From: Ovis canadensis
Lineage: Eukaryota; Chordata; Mammalia; Artiodactyla; Bovidae
DNA: 64,000 nt
Assembly (NCBI RefSeq): GCF_042477335.2
Contig: NC_091247.1
Coordinates: 224,464,001-224,528,000 of the forward strand
Reading direction: 5' to 3'
The first letter of the stretch is position 1. Every line of letters begins with the position of its first letter. The position numbers and the translations under genes were made by a program. This document shows positions 1-63,420 of the stretch, piece by piece. The notes beneath the pieces were generated by a model that was not told the DNA's origin, made no database searches, and was given only the letters and a program-made list of their open reading frames with translations.

Positions 1-329
1 AACTAGAATTCCATTTTTATGATGTGTCCAACTTTCACCCCTCCAGTTTCTGGCTCCATAGGGGGCAAAATACGCTAATTTTAATTTAGTTTAACAAACA
101 CGTACTGAGCTATGTACTGAGGATTCTAAGAGAAATCTGATTTGGTCCCTTTCCTCCGGGGTTTCCCAGTCCAGTAGGGGCAGTTGATACTTAGCTAAAG
201 AGGCTGGTTACTAACTGTTGTGAGAGACATAGGCAGTACAGGCTTTGGTGTGGATAGGGCAAGGTGAACTTTGATGGGAGATCTGTTTTCATCCTAACTT
301 ACAGAAAGGAATGTGTTCACTTTCTGTAG

Positions 330-48375
<48,046 letters not shown>

Positions 48376-48540
48376 CCCTCCGGCCGGATGCCTAGAAGCA
48401 GAGAGAACTGAGACCCGGAGAAGACAAAGTCAGGGCACAATGGTTTGGGGGAAATGTATGACAACTGCAGCCGTTCATCTGGGGCCATTTACTCCGTTAC
48501 TGGAACAGAATCAGGAAATAAAGTGAAACACTCAGATGCC
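48376..48540 (+). other. MEI1: MEI1 3' untranslated region
   Basis: Follows the TGA directly and contains one canonical polyadenylation hexamer. The cleavage site is inferred to lie 10-30 bases past the hexamer, so the end is approximate. Confidence 0.75.
48517..48522 (+). terminator. MEI1 poly(A) signal AATAAA
   Basis: AATAAA 142 bases after the MEI1 stop codon, the first on the plus strand after the stop and well placed for a short 3'UTR. Confidence 0.8.
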
Positions 48541-49125
48541 TGTGTGGGCTCTCCAAAAATATGTCACTTTGCACTTACCTGGGCTCCCTCCATCTGGTTC
48601 CTCAGCCAGGATGGGTGGCCTCCTCAGGGAGAGAGGGGGCGGACTTGTTCTTGTTAAACCGACTGGTCGCCTCAGTTGAAGACATCAGTCAGGCTATTTC
48701 TGGGGCAGGAGAGGCAGAGAGAGGCCACATGTTTGGTGCTGCTGTGATCCAGGTGCTCTGGGATCAGTTTATCTGCTGCTTTACCTCAAGTCAAAGTGGA
48801 GAGAAGTATAATTTCCAGGCAAGGAAAGTGAGCAGGTCAGAACTTTCTCAGCCTTCCTAACTAAAGAAAGCTGTTCCAGCTCATCTCCTTCCTGGCTGAA
48901 GCAGGTCCCCTGTGTGCCTTTCACTCCTGGCTCTCCTTGGAGCGTGTATTTGTGCACCTATGTGTGCAGTTCTTCCAGTGTCTGCTCTCCACAACTTCCC
49001 ACTCCTGTTCTGCACTCAGCTCACCCAGAGTGACAGCTCCCTTACTGACTGTCCGCCAGGGCTCTCATGGAAACTCAGCCACTGTTCATTGGTGCCAAAT
49101 AGTAATAGAAACTCGGAGACAGTGT
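48541..49125. other. MEI1-CCDC134 intergenic DNA, left part
   Basis: No gene or recognised repeat. Moderate GC. Confidence 0.4.
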
Positions 49126-49129
49126 TTTG

Positions 49130-49500
49130 GGTGAAGTAGAAAAGAGTAGCTTTTGTTGTTTTGCCAGGCAAAAAGGGCCACACTGGGCTAATGCCCTCAA
49201 GACTGTGATTCACCCTGGAGGGGGGTAGTGAGGAATTTTATAGTCTTCAAGGGGCGGGGCATGATCCATGGACAGTTCTCAGATGGGTTGGCATCAAGAT
49301 GAAGTTTCAGGTATCATCAGTTTTCTGGTTTCAGCTAGTCAATGGCCTGTGGTTCTTGTGGGCAGCAGTTTTCATTTGGTGGGGTGGGGGTGGTGGTCTG
49401 CTTCCTATAAAAACAATTTAGAAATGTGTCAGACCTTTATATCTTCCAGGGAACTAAGAGTTCGGTGATTCTGCTATGTGGCAGAATTATAGTCTAAACT
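49130..49500 (-). repeat. LTR-like segment upstream of CCDC134
   Basis: Contains aagagtagcttttgttgttttgcc, gggccacactgggctaatg and attttatagtcttcaagg, resembling artiodactyl ERV LTRs. Assigned by style only. Confidence 0.45.
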
Positions 49501-49507
49501 GTTACCA

Positions 49508-49772
49508 GTTCCAGAAGGCAATGGCACCCCACTCCAGTACTTCTGCCTGGAAAATCCCATGGACAGAGGAGCCTGGTAGGCTGCAGTCCATGGGGTCGCT
49601 AAGAGTCGGTCACGACTGAGCGACTTCACTTTCACTTTTCACTTTCATGCATCGGAGAAGGAAATGGCAACCCACTCGTGTTCTTGCCTGGAGAATCCCA
49701 GGGACGGGGGAGCCTGGTGGGCTGCTGTCTATGGGGTCGCACAGAGTCGGACACGACTGAAGTGACTTAGCA
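49508..49772 (+). repeat. Bov-A2 dimeric SINE
   Basis: Two Bov-A monomers in tandem: ccagaaggcaatggcaccc to gtcacgactgagcgac, a cactttcactttcatgcat-like linker, then ggagaaggaaatggcaacc to ggacacgactgaagtgac. Ends about 420 bases left of the first GC box of CCDC134. Confidence 0.9.
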
Positions 49773-50289
49773 GCCCAACAGCTATTTGTTTCTACATCTT
49801 CACCTTTCCCAATCATTAACGCTAGAGTCAGCGTTTTACTTCAAAAGACGAGGATACCGGGTTGTACACGGTTTCGGAGCTCTCCTCGGGTCTGTACTGA
49901 TGCTGTACAAAATCATAGACCAGGGAAGAACCAACGAGCTTCGTTTAGAATTTTCGTGGATTGAAGCGGCGAGCAGGGGATGTCCCACCTCTGCATTGCA
50001 CATTACTTAGAAAAAGGGGTTAGTCACGACCCACTAAACTGATTTTGACAAATGCAGTTTGAAAAACATTCAGCTGACATAACAGTTTCAGGGAGGGCGC
50101 TAGAAAGACCGTCCGGAAGGGATCACGGCGACAGTCAGGCTGTTTTCTCCAAACCGATCTTAACACGCGACAAGTGCGCCAGCTAACCGGCAAGGTGGGC
50201 GGGACCGGAATCCCACGGACCTCAGGCCGGGCAGGTGCCTCCGCCTACTGGGCGGGGCCGGAAGTGAGGTCAAGGAGCGGCCGTCGCGG

Positions 50290-50453
50290 CCTGCGCTCGT
50301 TGGTCAGGAGTGGCACGGTGGGCGGGGCCAGTAATCGGCGGTCCCTGTGCTGCTACCAGCGGGCATACCATGAGAATCCACGGCTCCGCTGGTCGCTAGT
50401 AGACCCTCGAGTCGGTTGCTGCCTGACTTCTGGCCCCCGGCCCGCCTAGCCCG
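50290..50453 (+). other. CCDC134: CCDC134 non-coding exon 1 (5'UTR)
   Basis: Inferred first exon: GC-rich DNA just downstream of the GC boxes, ending at donor gtaggt (50454). Its 5' end is only a guess. It carries the upstream ORF at 50370-50399. No open frame of its own joins the coding exons. Confidence 0.6.
50370..50399 (+). promoter_or_regulatory. Upstream ORF in CCDC134 5'UTR
   Basis: ATG with A at -3, nine codons and TAG (MRIHGSAGR), lying inside the inferred first exon and ending well before the main ATG at 51907. Such short uORFs can lower translation of the main frame. Whether the transcript includes it depends on the true start site. Confidence 0.5.
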
Positions 50454-51890
50454 GTAGGTAGGGCGAGGGCCGTAGGCAAGCAGACCCCTTTGGAGGGCGG
50501 AGGGAGGGACCGAGGGCCCAAAACTGGCTGCAGGGGGTGGGGTGTGAGATTCGCGGACCTCATTGGAAAGACTCTCCTCTAGGAGCTCTAGAGGCACGGA
50601 TGGCATCCTTGGTCTGCAAGCCCGAGTGGCCCGCTCAGAATCCACTACCAGCTCACCTCTCTGATTTCCCACTTCTTCCCCGCTTCAGTCATTACCGGCC
50701 ATCTGATATTCTCTGACTCCCAAGTTTCGCCTTAACCAGGGTTTGGTTCACTTAAGTCTGGAGTATGACGGTGGAACGTAGGGCTCTGGGTGAGCTTGAA
50801 CTATTTCCTCACATTCTCTGGGCTTCAGTTGTCTGATCTGCACGGGATAGAGTTGGTTCTCCGGTTGACCTCTGTGAGAGGTCACTATCAATAACTGAGC
50901 ATCTCTCCCCTGGGGCAGGTGTCCCGGTAGAACAGTGGCCAGCTGTGAGATAGCCTGTTCATTAAGACTCTTAGTTTAACTGGAAAATCTGTGAGTGATA
51001 TATAAGTGATTTGGGCAGTCACCGCATTTTTCTGTGCATTTATCTCCACGTTGTAGATGCTTCCTCTGACTGCTGTTTTTAATATCACACTTTGCTGACT
51101 CCCTCTTATCCTTCTGTGCTTGTTTTACAACTTTGTTGATTGTCTCTTAACCCTACTAGAGATAGAAGTGCCATTGTGCAGGGAATGTTGTTCCTGCTGT
51201 ATTCCTGGCTCCAGAACATGAAAGTCACTCAGTAAATAGTTGGGGAATGTTGCCTAGATAGGAACAGGTTTTGCTTGTGGTGCCTGTGGTTCCTAGGAGA
51301 GTAACAGCCGTCTTACCCCAGAACTGCCTTGCCTCCCTTCCCACCCCGCACCCCTTCTTCCTTTCTGATGACATAAGTCAGGAAAAGCAGGAAAGCCTAC
51401 AAGTTTCACGTTTTGACTGCCTGGGCCTCCTGGAAGGCCAGGGAGGGAGAACTGAGGGGGAATGATGTTGACCCTCCTTCCTCAGGCACAGTGCCTCACC
51501 CAGGTCTCTGTCTCTGCAACAGGGAGATGACCTCCTTATCCTCATTTTGCAGTGAGGAAGATGAAGCTCAGAGAGGCTGAGCAGTTTGCCTTCTTTAGGT
51601 CCTGAAGTCAGGCACAGCCAGGGCTCCAGCGCAGGGTTCCAGACCTGTTCTCTGAGCATCCTTGCTGTGCTGACATTTATCTTTCTTCCTCCCATTATCC
51701 CATGTCTTCACCATGTGTCTCTTTGTCCCTGGCCCTGGGCTAGGGACTGGGGCTTCAGGGATTCCGAAAGCTGGCTTTCCGGTATTTGGAGGCTGTGTCA
51801 CGTCAGGGGAAGTTGCTTTTCAGTTCACTTTCTGTTTTATATAACACTAAGCTCTGGATCTCACCTTCTTTCACTGGGTTGCTCTCTTAG
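50454..51890. other. CCDC134 intron 1
   Basis: Spans from the exon 1 donor to exon 2. Contains a MIR-like piece at 51530-51660 (ctcattttgcagtgaggaag). No exon seen, although an alternative 5'UTR exon could hide here. Confidence 0.5.
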
Positions 51891-51906
51891 CTCCAGAGTC
51901 TTGGAT

Positions 51907-55407
<3,501 letters not shown>

Positions 55408-56460
55408 GTGAGCTGCTGGGGCCTGTGGCCCTGTCTGCACTGTGTCTGCAGGGCCCTGGTAGGCCAGGGCCAGCAGGAGCTGCAGCACCTAGAGTGGAGT
55501 GTGAGGGCTTTGGACTTGGAGCCAGAAGTGCCGGGGTCTGGGTCTAACCTACCTCTCACTCACTGGTACCTTTGGGCAAGCTGCTGGCCCTGTCTTAGTC
55601 TCAGCTTCCTCTCTGTCCATGCGAGGTGAACCTCAGCTATGGGGGTAGTGAGGGGCTATGAAGACATCCATCCCAGGGCACAGTAGGCACTGTTCACGCC
55701 AGGTGAATGGTAGGGAAGCCATGGGAGGTCAGGTGCTGCTTCTCTGCCCTTGAGCCTCTGAGCACCCAGCCAGCTTTCTGTCCCACATTTCTGCACGTGT
55801 TCTCATCCTAGAGCTGAAGTGGGCTCTGAGGGCTGGAGGCCGCAGAGGGAGCAGGACAGACAGCAGAGGGGAGGGTGGGGTCAGAGTGGCTGGGCAGGAA
55901 GGGCTGGAGGACTGGCCTCTGCAAAAGACAAGCTCTCCCCAAGTGTCGGGGGGTTACCGCTGAAGGTCTAGGATTTTGCTACTGTTTCATGGATGCTGAC
56001 AGGTTAGAGACATCAGAGTTCATTACAGCGAAAGCAGTTGCTGTCAACCTGGTCATGCGGGTTTGCCTTATTTCCCAAGTCTTGGTTGGTGGAGAGAGGT
56101 GAAGCAGAGGGGTCCAGACAGATGCCAGTGGGTTTGTATCAGGTTGAGAAACACCAAGCTTGGGAAATCCACCACCTTTGTAGTGAAACAGAAGCAAACG
56201 TGGTCTTTGTTTGTAGGCAGACATTACCTCATCCTTCAAGGTAACTTTTTGTAAGCACGACCTGAGAAATAGCTCAGGTACAGAGGGGTCAGGTGTACCC
56301 AACAAGAATGCAGGGACGCTCAGGGCCATAGAGAGGATTCCATACACACTCCCACCACCACCACACACACCAGTCCATCCACCAGCCCTGTGTGTCTTGG
56401 CTTAACTATCATTTCTACATGAATGCCTTATTCCACATCATAGTCTGATCATTAGAGACT
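55408..56460. other. CCDC134 intron 6, left part
   Basis: A MIR-like remnant lies at 55505-55690 (gtgagggctttggacttggag). Otherwise unassigned. Confidence 0.4.
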
Positions 56461-56737
56461 AGGACCACATTTGTTTAGTTCATCTCAGGCTGCTACCAGT
56501 CGGACTGTAACTAGCAAGATGAGGCCACGTGCAGTGTCGATCTTAACCATAAGCTCCAGGGTCCTGAACTCAACCAGCTCTGATAAGTCCTGGGGGATCA
56601 GTAGAACTTATATTAGAAAATTAGGATGTCATATGAGACCAATCTATTACCTCTTACCACCCACACAAGAGTTCAGACTGAGCTGCTGATATTCAGTGTC
56701 ATTGCTAGTGGCTACCAGGGCCAGTCTGTGTGTGTGT

Positions 56738-56946
56738 TCAGTTGCTCAGTTGTGTCCGGCTCTGTGCGACCCCACAGATGGTAGCATGCCAGGCTCCTCT
56801 GAGCATAGGATTTTCCAGGCAGGAATACCGAGTGGGTTGCCATTTCCTTCTCCAGGGGATCTTTCCAACTCAGGGATCGAACCTGCATCTCCTGAGTCTC
56901 CTGCACTGCAGGCAGATTCTTTACCACTGAGCCATCGGGGAAGCCT
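56738..56946 (-). repeat. Bov-tA SINE
   Basis: Reversed copy from gttcagttgctcagttgtgtcc to gagccatcggggaagcc, inside the retroviral-like stretch. Confidence 0.9.
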
Positions 56947-57671
56947 CATACTGGGGCCAGTAGGTAGACCCAAAGCCATCTTCATACGCAGTGGGGAGGC
57001 ATTCCATGATCCACTGTCTCCCACTTGATTTGGGTCACCATTGCATTGTTTGAGCTAAACAATGGGGGCAGTGTTATCATGGAGTTGTTCAGCTGCCTCA
57101 GTTGCCCTGTGTGGTATAACCCAAGGTCGATCAAGGATCAGGACAGGTGGAAGGATCCATACCAAGGTTGGACTGAAACAAGGTTGTACTGGTCTGTGTG
57201 TCTGCGCAGGGTTACTTCGGGAGCTGCCTTTGATGGCAGCAGGCAGAACCAAATAGTTCAGCAGTGACCTCGTCTATGTGAATTTTCCTGTCACGTGGTT
57301 GAGAATGACACCCTGGACAGTTGGTCTGACTCAACTGCAGCTGCCACTTGGCTTGCACGAACCCTAGGATTGTTTGGCCAGGCAGCAGTGCTGGCTGTAA
57401 GGGACAAAGAGAATTAATTGTTCCACATGCCTCCTGGGGGCTAAGGCAGTCCCTCCCTAGAATATTGCTGCAAAATCAACATGTCACATCCCAGGACCTA
57501 TAATTTCACTTTTCTCCAGTTATTCCGTACTTTCACTTAGACTTTTTGTCTGAAAGGGTTAGAAGTGAGTGGGACAAGAGCATTTTTTGCAAAATTTTCA
57601 CAGACACCTATTTCCCGTCTTGGCCCACATGGGCCACTACAAGGGGACTTGGCAAGGATTGTGCTTAGCCA

Positions 57672-57814
57672 AGTGGTCATTATTATTTTTTTGGAGAGGG
57701 GGGGCCGTGCTGTGTAGCATGTGAGATCTTTGTTCCCTGACCAGAGATCGATCCCAGGCCTGCTGCAGTAGCAGTATGGACTCTTAACCACTGGATTGCC
57801 AGGGAAGTCCCCCA
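57672..57814 (-). repeat. CHR-type SINE
   Basis: tttttttggagaggggggg, ccagagatcgatcccaggc, ctcttaaccactggattgcc, agggaagtccc: reversed tRNA-Glu SINE. Confidence 0.85.
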
Positions 57815-58394
57815 GGTGGTCATTATTCTGATGATCTTGGGCCATACTGTTCCATCCAGGGTCTCTAGGTGGTTGAATCAGAGCTTCAGAGTCCTCTGCT
57901 TCATGTCAGTCTGTGGTGGTGGGTGTACCGCCATATCTAGTACAGTGACACGTATAGGTGGCAGTGCCGTCAACCGGGCGGTGTCAGCTCGATCGGCAGT
58001 TTGATTCTGATCAGTCTCATCAGGGAATTGGCTGTGGGCATCTAAACGAGTGACCCAGACTGTCCCGTTGTCAACCATGGTTTGTTTCCACAGGTCATGG
58101 CCCCCGAGAGGGATGGCCATGTGTGACCTGCCAGTTTTCAGCCTGCTTATCTGCCAGACCAGATGGCTAGGACGCTGACAACAGTCAGTAAGAATACAGC
58201 ATGCCTGGCCGCTAGAAATACCATCTAGGCAAGAGTCACGGCTTTTAATTCAGGTTGTTGTCTTACTGGACTTTATGACAGTTGGTCTCCCAGCGTCATC
58301 CCTGGAGCTGGATGGCTGCTGCCGCCCATAGAAACCCACCCCCAGGTTGGTGATTTGCTGGGAGGACTGAGTCCTGAGTCACTGGTTAATACTC

Positions 58395-58835
58395 CTGTGT
58401 GTCGTTGTCCTCAAGGCTCTGATTTATTACAGTGCAAGGGATCCACAATAAAATCAGCACTAAAAAAGGTAAAAAGGCTCCTGGGGTGAAGTCTAAGAGA
58501 ACCTGGACACAAGCTTCGATGTGTCTCTCCCAGTGGAGTCACACGGGGCACACTTTATTCCCCCAGCCACAGGTTATGAAAACGTGTGAGAAGCCATCTG
58601 TTAGGAGAGCCCGTTAAGGAGGCAGCACCCAGAGTTTTTACCAGGGACCGGTCACGTAGGCACCCTCTGCCTAACACATACCAAAATTCCACACTCCAGA
58701 AGGGAAGCACGTGTTTGTGGCATAAACCACACTTTTGTACAGTTTAGGCGCAGGGCGCCACTCTTATCAGTCAGGGTAATGGAAATCCCTCCCAGAATCC
58801 TGGTTCCCAGACACCAGCCAAGGGCCGAGTTCCGA
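58395..58835 (-). repeat. LTR-like segment, copy B
   Basis: Colinear with 5525-6075 (shared ctctgcctaacacatacc, ccactcttatcagtc, ctggttcccagacac). The reverse strand has AATAAA at the left end (ctgatttattacag), fitting a minus-oriented LTR. Confidence 0.6.
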
Positions 58836-58839
58836 GATG

Positions 58840-60190
58840 CCAACCAAAGGCCGGCCTTCGACGCAGGCCCTCCAAAGGAGAGCAGTCAGGCCAGCTTGAT
58901 TAAGAGCACCATTAGCGCTTCATTCAGATGAACAAATCAGTGGAGTTCCTGAGTAGAGGAACCTCTGACTCAAGGTCTCAGTTCAACTAGTGGCTTTGCT
59001 TCAGGTGACGGAGTGGGCGATACGGTTTTTCACGCCAGCATAGCTGCCTCCCTTTCATGTGAAACCAAGATGACACACCCTGCACGGCAGCTTGCTGCCG
59101 CCACAGCCCTGATAAACAGCCTGGACAAGAGCAGCAGGGCTGATTGTTGGTGTACCCAGCAGGGACACACAGGCAGGCTCCAGGCCGTGGCAGGTTGCCT
59201 TTCCCAGCGCGGGCTCTCATGGAGATGTTTTCCTGCTGCGATGCTGGCTCTCCTTGCCCTGCAGATCATGAAATGAATGCCTCTCCCACAGGAGGTAGAC
59301 CTCAGAGAGAACAGGCTCCAGAGAGCTGTGATTCAGTGTCATTGTAATATGCTCTGCTTGGATATAGTCAAACAGGCAGTACGCTTCCCTTCTCATCAGC
59401 TGGGGCCAGTCCCAAGATTGTACTCACTTTTTAGTATCCAGTGTAGACCCCTCCGCCAGCAAGGTTCTGAGATGACCTTTTTTTTCTTAAAGGTCATTTG
59501 TGCTCTATTACACAGCACTGGCCCCTCACGGAACCTGCATTGTAGGGCTCCTGGGAGGCCAGCCCCTGCCCCCACCCCAAATACCCGAGTCCTGCCTGGC
59601 TCCCAGCCCGGTGCAGGGTAGATGGGCTGGGGGACCAGAATTCCTTTCCGTGAAGTCCATGCTGGGCTCAGTTCTGGCCTCCTGGGCCCCAAGGGGCTGG
59701 ACAGGGTAGGCGAGGTGAGATAGGAGAGCCCCATCAAGTTCTCTGGGGCCCAGGGCCTATCCTGGCAGTTTCTTTGAGGTATCCACTTGGGGAGGCCAGC
59801 AATAGCCCAGGTTTACTCAGCTCCCCTCCCCCCATGCACTGCCTCCATACCAGTGGGTGTTCTGGGAGGGCCCCTACTTATGATACTAGAGCCAGCTCGT
59901 ATCAGGCTTTGGGCTGGCCTCTGTCCCCATCCAGAGGGAGCTGGCCCTCTCCCTACTGTTCAGATGCTTACAGACTGCTGGGGAAGGTAGCAGAGGAGCA
60001 CAGTCCCAGTCGAGCGTGATCGTTGGACCCAGTGGAAGAGGGAAGCGTCATGAGCCACGGGACCCATGTGAGGAAACCTGTGGAAGCAGGTGGCCAAAGC
60101 TCTGGGACAAGTAAGAGTTGCCGGGTGGACCATCTCAGGGAAGACCTTCCAGGGAGAGGGACTGGCTTGCATGAAGGCTCAGAGGCAGAG
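58840..60190. other. CCDC134 intron 6, unassigned
   Basis: No exon with a supporting splice context. 59013-59276 is open on both strands but lacks signs of coding. Confidence 0.4.
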
Positions 60191-61500
60191 CGCATGCCTT
60201 CATTCAGCGTTTAGTGAGCATCTGCTGAATCCCAGCCACCAGAGAAGCCCTCTGGCTCTGCCCACCTGGGAAAGGCATTCTGGTTGGAGAAGACAGACGG
60301 GCAATAAAAAATACATGGTAGATGGAGACGGGGGATGGAGGAAAAGGCAGAGGCACATGGTTAAGGAATTCCAGGGATAAGGTGAGGATATTGTTGCTGT
60401 TTCATGTGACTTGGACACAGGAGGTTCTAACTGCAAAGACCTGAAAGCAGCAAGTGAGCCAGCCCTGTCTCTGGGGGAAGAACTTTCCAGACTGGAGGGG
60501 CAGCGAGTGCCAAGGCCCTGAGTTGGAAGCGTATTTGGAAGGGCAGGAGCATGGGAAGGGGAGGTCAGAGTCGTAGGCCAGGTCATAAGATCCTTGCAGG
60601 TCTTCTCCAGGGCTTTGGTGTTTACTCCGGGACACAGAGGAGCAGGGTGAGGGGCTCTGACTTAGCTCTTTTAGGGGTCAGCCTGGCAGCCGCGTGGCAA
60701 ATACTGTGAGGACCAAGGTGGAGACAGATCCTGGTGAGGAGACCGCTGTGCTGGTCCGTTTGGAGTTGACAGTCCATTGGAGTTAACAGCTGGTCCATTT
60801 GGAGTTAACAGTGGCTTGAACCAGGGGGACAACAGTGGGGCTGTTGGGAATGGTGAGATTTTGGTTCTGTTTTGAAGGTAGAGCCAGTAAAATTTACTAA
60901 GGAAGCAAATATGGAGTGAAAGAGAGGCATTAAGGATGACTTGACAATTTTGGAAGAATGGAGTTGCTATTTTCCACGAGATGGGCAAAGTGGTGGGGCG
61001 AGGTTGAGGGCTGGATTGGGGATCAGTGCCTTGTTTCTGGACCTAATGGGCATCTGAATGAAGATGTCAAGGAGGTAACTGATTTTGACTTGACTGATGT
61101 CAAGGAGGAGGACTAGATTTCAGGGGAGAGCTTATTAAAGCCAGAGCTACAAATGTGAGAGTCATGCCGATGACAGACCATGTCCCATCACTCCAGGGGG
61201 CAGGGGTCGGGGCAGGTAGAGTGGTGGTCTGAGGACCAAGGCCTGGGATGTGCCTGCAGTTAGAGTTGGGAGAGTGAGGAGGAGCTCACAGAGCACCCCA
61301 AGAGGGATCAGTCAGTGGAGCAGTAGCAGACCCAAGAGGGAATTGGTTCCCTGAGGCCACATGACAGGAAGGAGAGAGTGGACGTGCCATCGGACACCAC
61401 TGGAGGGTCAGGAAGTGGGGCTGAGAATCGGCTGCCGAACTTAGCGTGGAGACCAGCCCTCAGAGAGCTGGGTAAAAGCTCTTTTGGTCGAGTGGTGGGG
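60190..61500 (-). repeat. Old L2-like LINE remnant
   Basis: Recognisable L2-type text in reversed order: ttcattcagcgtttagtgagc, ggggaagaactttccag, gtgccaaggccctgag, gaaggtagagccagtaaaat and aggatgacttgac. Strongly diverged. Confidence 0.5.
60748..60812 (+). repeat. Imperfect tandem repeat
   Basis: Three diverged copies of a unit resembling gtccatttggagttaacag, about 20-27 bases each. Confidence 0.8.
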
Positions 61501-61579
61501 ATAAAAGACTGAGTTTCAAGAGAAGGAAATGAAAGGAAGTAGACTCGTCCTGTCAAATACAGCTGACTCTTTTGAAAAG

Positions 61580-61740
61580 TTACTCTTTTTTTTTTGTTTT
61601 TAATGTTTCAGGTGTGCAGCGTAGTGATTCAGTATTTTTACAGGTTCTACTCCATTAAAACTTATTACAAGACAGAGGCTGTAATTCCCTGTGCTGTGCA
61701 GTATATCCTTGTTACCTGTTGTAAAGAGATGTGTTTTCAA
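61580..61740. repeat. L1-like or artiodactyl interspersed repeat fragment
   Basis: tttcaggtgtgcagcgtagtg, gattcagtatttttacagg and attccctgtgctgtgcag match a common artiodactyl interspersed repeat, probably L1-derived. Confidence 0.5.
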
Positions 61741-62739
61741 GGGGAGCAGACCCAATGGGAGACTAGCTGGAGGAGGGCGTGGGTTCCTGGGGAAATCTTA
61801 GTCGGATGGGAGAGACCACACCACATTTGCATGTTGAGGGGACCCACCCATGGCAGGGGTGGGGAAGAGCCCCCGGTGCAGGGGTAGGAGAGTCTCTGGA
61901 GCCTCATCCCTGAGGAGGTGAGGAGGGAGAGAGAGGCGAGCTGTTGCCTGGGGGAGGGTTGGCCTCACCTGGAAGAGCAGCGTGGGCACAGCAGCATGGG
62001 CCCATGGGTGTGGCGGCGGGGGCTCACGGAAGCTGTCTCCTTAGTGTCTCCATTTTCTGTGAAACAGGAAGCGAGGTCACGGTCTGCGAGTGAGGAGGGG
62101 AGGAGAGATGGAGGCTCGAGGAGAAGGTCTGTCTAGGAGAGCAGGGTAGGGAGTGGACCAGGGCAACATCCTGGGTTGCCAGGCAGCAGGGAGGGCCCGC
62201 TGGAGGTCAGCATCCGAATTTAAAGTAGGCATTAGCCAGGCCCAGCTGGGAGGAGAGCCAGAAAAGGACTAGGTGTTGTTTCTCTGCTGACCCAACCTGC
62301 TGGGGCTGGAGGGGCCAGGATCTCTTGACTGGTCCTTGCCCAGCCAGAGCCAGAGGATGGGGTCTTCTGTGGCCCGAGGGGTCTCCTGGCTCCTCCTTGC
62401 TTCCCAGGAGGATCTGAAGTAACTGGTAGGGATAGGAGGCAGTGTGATCAGGGAAGCACGGGGCAGGGAGCTTGGGAGGCTTGGGGGCTGGTCCCAACTG
62501 GGACTAGCTGTGTGACTTGTGCAGATCATTTACCCTCTCTGGGCTGCACTTTGGCTTCATCCCATCTTCCAGACTTGTTCAATCTAACACAGTAGGTGGA
62601 TTACTCCACAAGGTGGAGCTCCTAGTTTGTTTTTAACATCTGCCTTGACCAACCATCAGATTTACCATATGAACAAGTAAAAGGGGCATATTTCCCAACA
62701 GAGTTATCTGAGTTGTGGATATTACTGTATTTCATACTC

Positions 62740-63420
62740 TAACATGATTCATTCATTCATTTAAAAAATACATACTAAGCGCTGCCTGTCGGCCCATCAG
62801 ACCACACTGGGGGCTTGTGTCACAGTGAGCGGCACCCCACACTATCCACCTGTCCTTGGGGAGAGTGTGATCCAGTGAGGGCAACAGGCACGAAGCAGGT
62901 GTCACAGAAGCAGGTGGTTGCAGGGGAGAAGCACTGAGAAGGAACTGGAGGAGACAGCCCCAGCCGGGAAAGTCAGGGCAGGAGTCACCCTAGGGATGGG
63001 AACCGCTGAGCTGCAGCTACTGTGGCAAAGAGAGTGGGGGCCGGGAAGAGCGTTCTGGAACTGGGGCACAGCAGGGAACAGAGGGCTGGAAGTGGGCACA
63101 AAGGAACCCAGGAGCCAGAAATGAGGCGGGAAGGGGGGTGGGCAGGGTGGGCCTGCAGATAGAGCTGTGTGGAGAGTCAAGGAAGTGTTTCAGCAGGAGT
63201 CCGATTTACATTTTGAAAATATCTGACTGCAGCGAAGAGAATGGCTTCAGAGGGACCAAAGTGGGTGTGGAGAGACCCTGGGATGTGCCGAGGTTTATCA
63301 GGAGATGTGTAGGGGGGTGGTGATGGGGTTAGCGATATGATAGGTGAGACAGAAGAGATGGATTCGAGACTTAGGGGTTAAAATGGGCCAGACCTTGGCA
63401 ATGGACTGTGAGGGGTTTGG
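62740..63420 (-). repeat. Second L2-like remnant
   Basis: Starts cattcatttaaaaaatacatac and continues with G-rich L2-style text (ggcgggaaggggggtggg, ggaagtgtttcagcagg). Confidence 0.4.

Larger units (their letters stand above)
50100..50530 (+). promoter_or_regulatory. CCDC134: CCDC134 CpG-rich promoter
   Basis: GC-rich, CpG-dense stretch in contrast with the surrounding intergenic DNA. It has three GGGCGG GC boxes, at 50197-50203, 50250-50257 and 50320-50328, and a consensus ETS site CCGGAAGTG at 50258-50266. No TATA box was seen. This is the usual layout of a housekeeping, TATA-less promoter with dispersed starts. The start of transcription is inferred to lie between about 50270 and 50350. 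MEI1 ends 1.6 kb upstream on the same strand. Confidence 0.8.
56470..58390 (-). mobile_element. Decayed retroviral-like internal region (low confidence)
   Basis: Lies directly beside LTR-like copy B and is broken by a Bov-tA and a CHR SINE. The minus strand has retrovirus-style open remnants at 57878-58120 and 57055-57252, both short and broken. I cannot name the gene segment or the family; an ERVL-type element is a guess. No intact ORF. Confidence 0.35.

Noticed and set aside
50174..50449. 91-codon ORF through the CpG island
   Set aside because: GC-rich promoter DNA; begins upstream of the likely start of transcription.
59013..59276. Region open on both strands, considered as a hidden exon
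   Set aside because: No family match and it does not fit the missing CCDC134 exon; simultaneous openness of both strands can arise by chance in GC-rich DNA.
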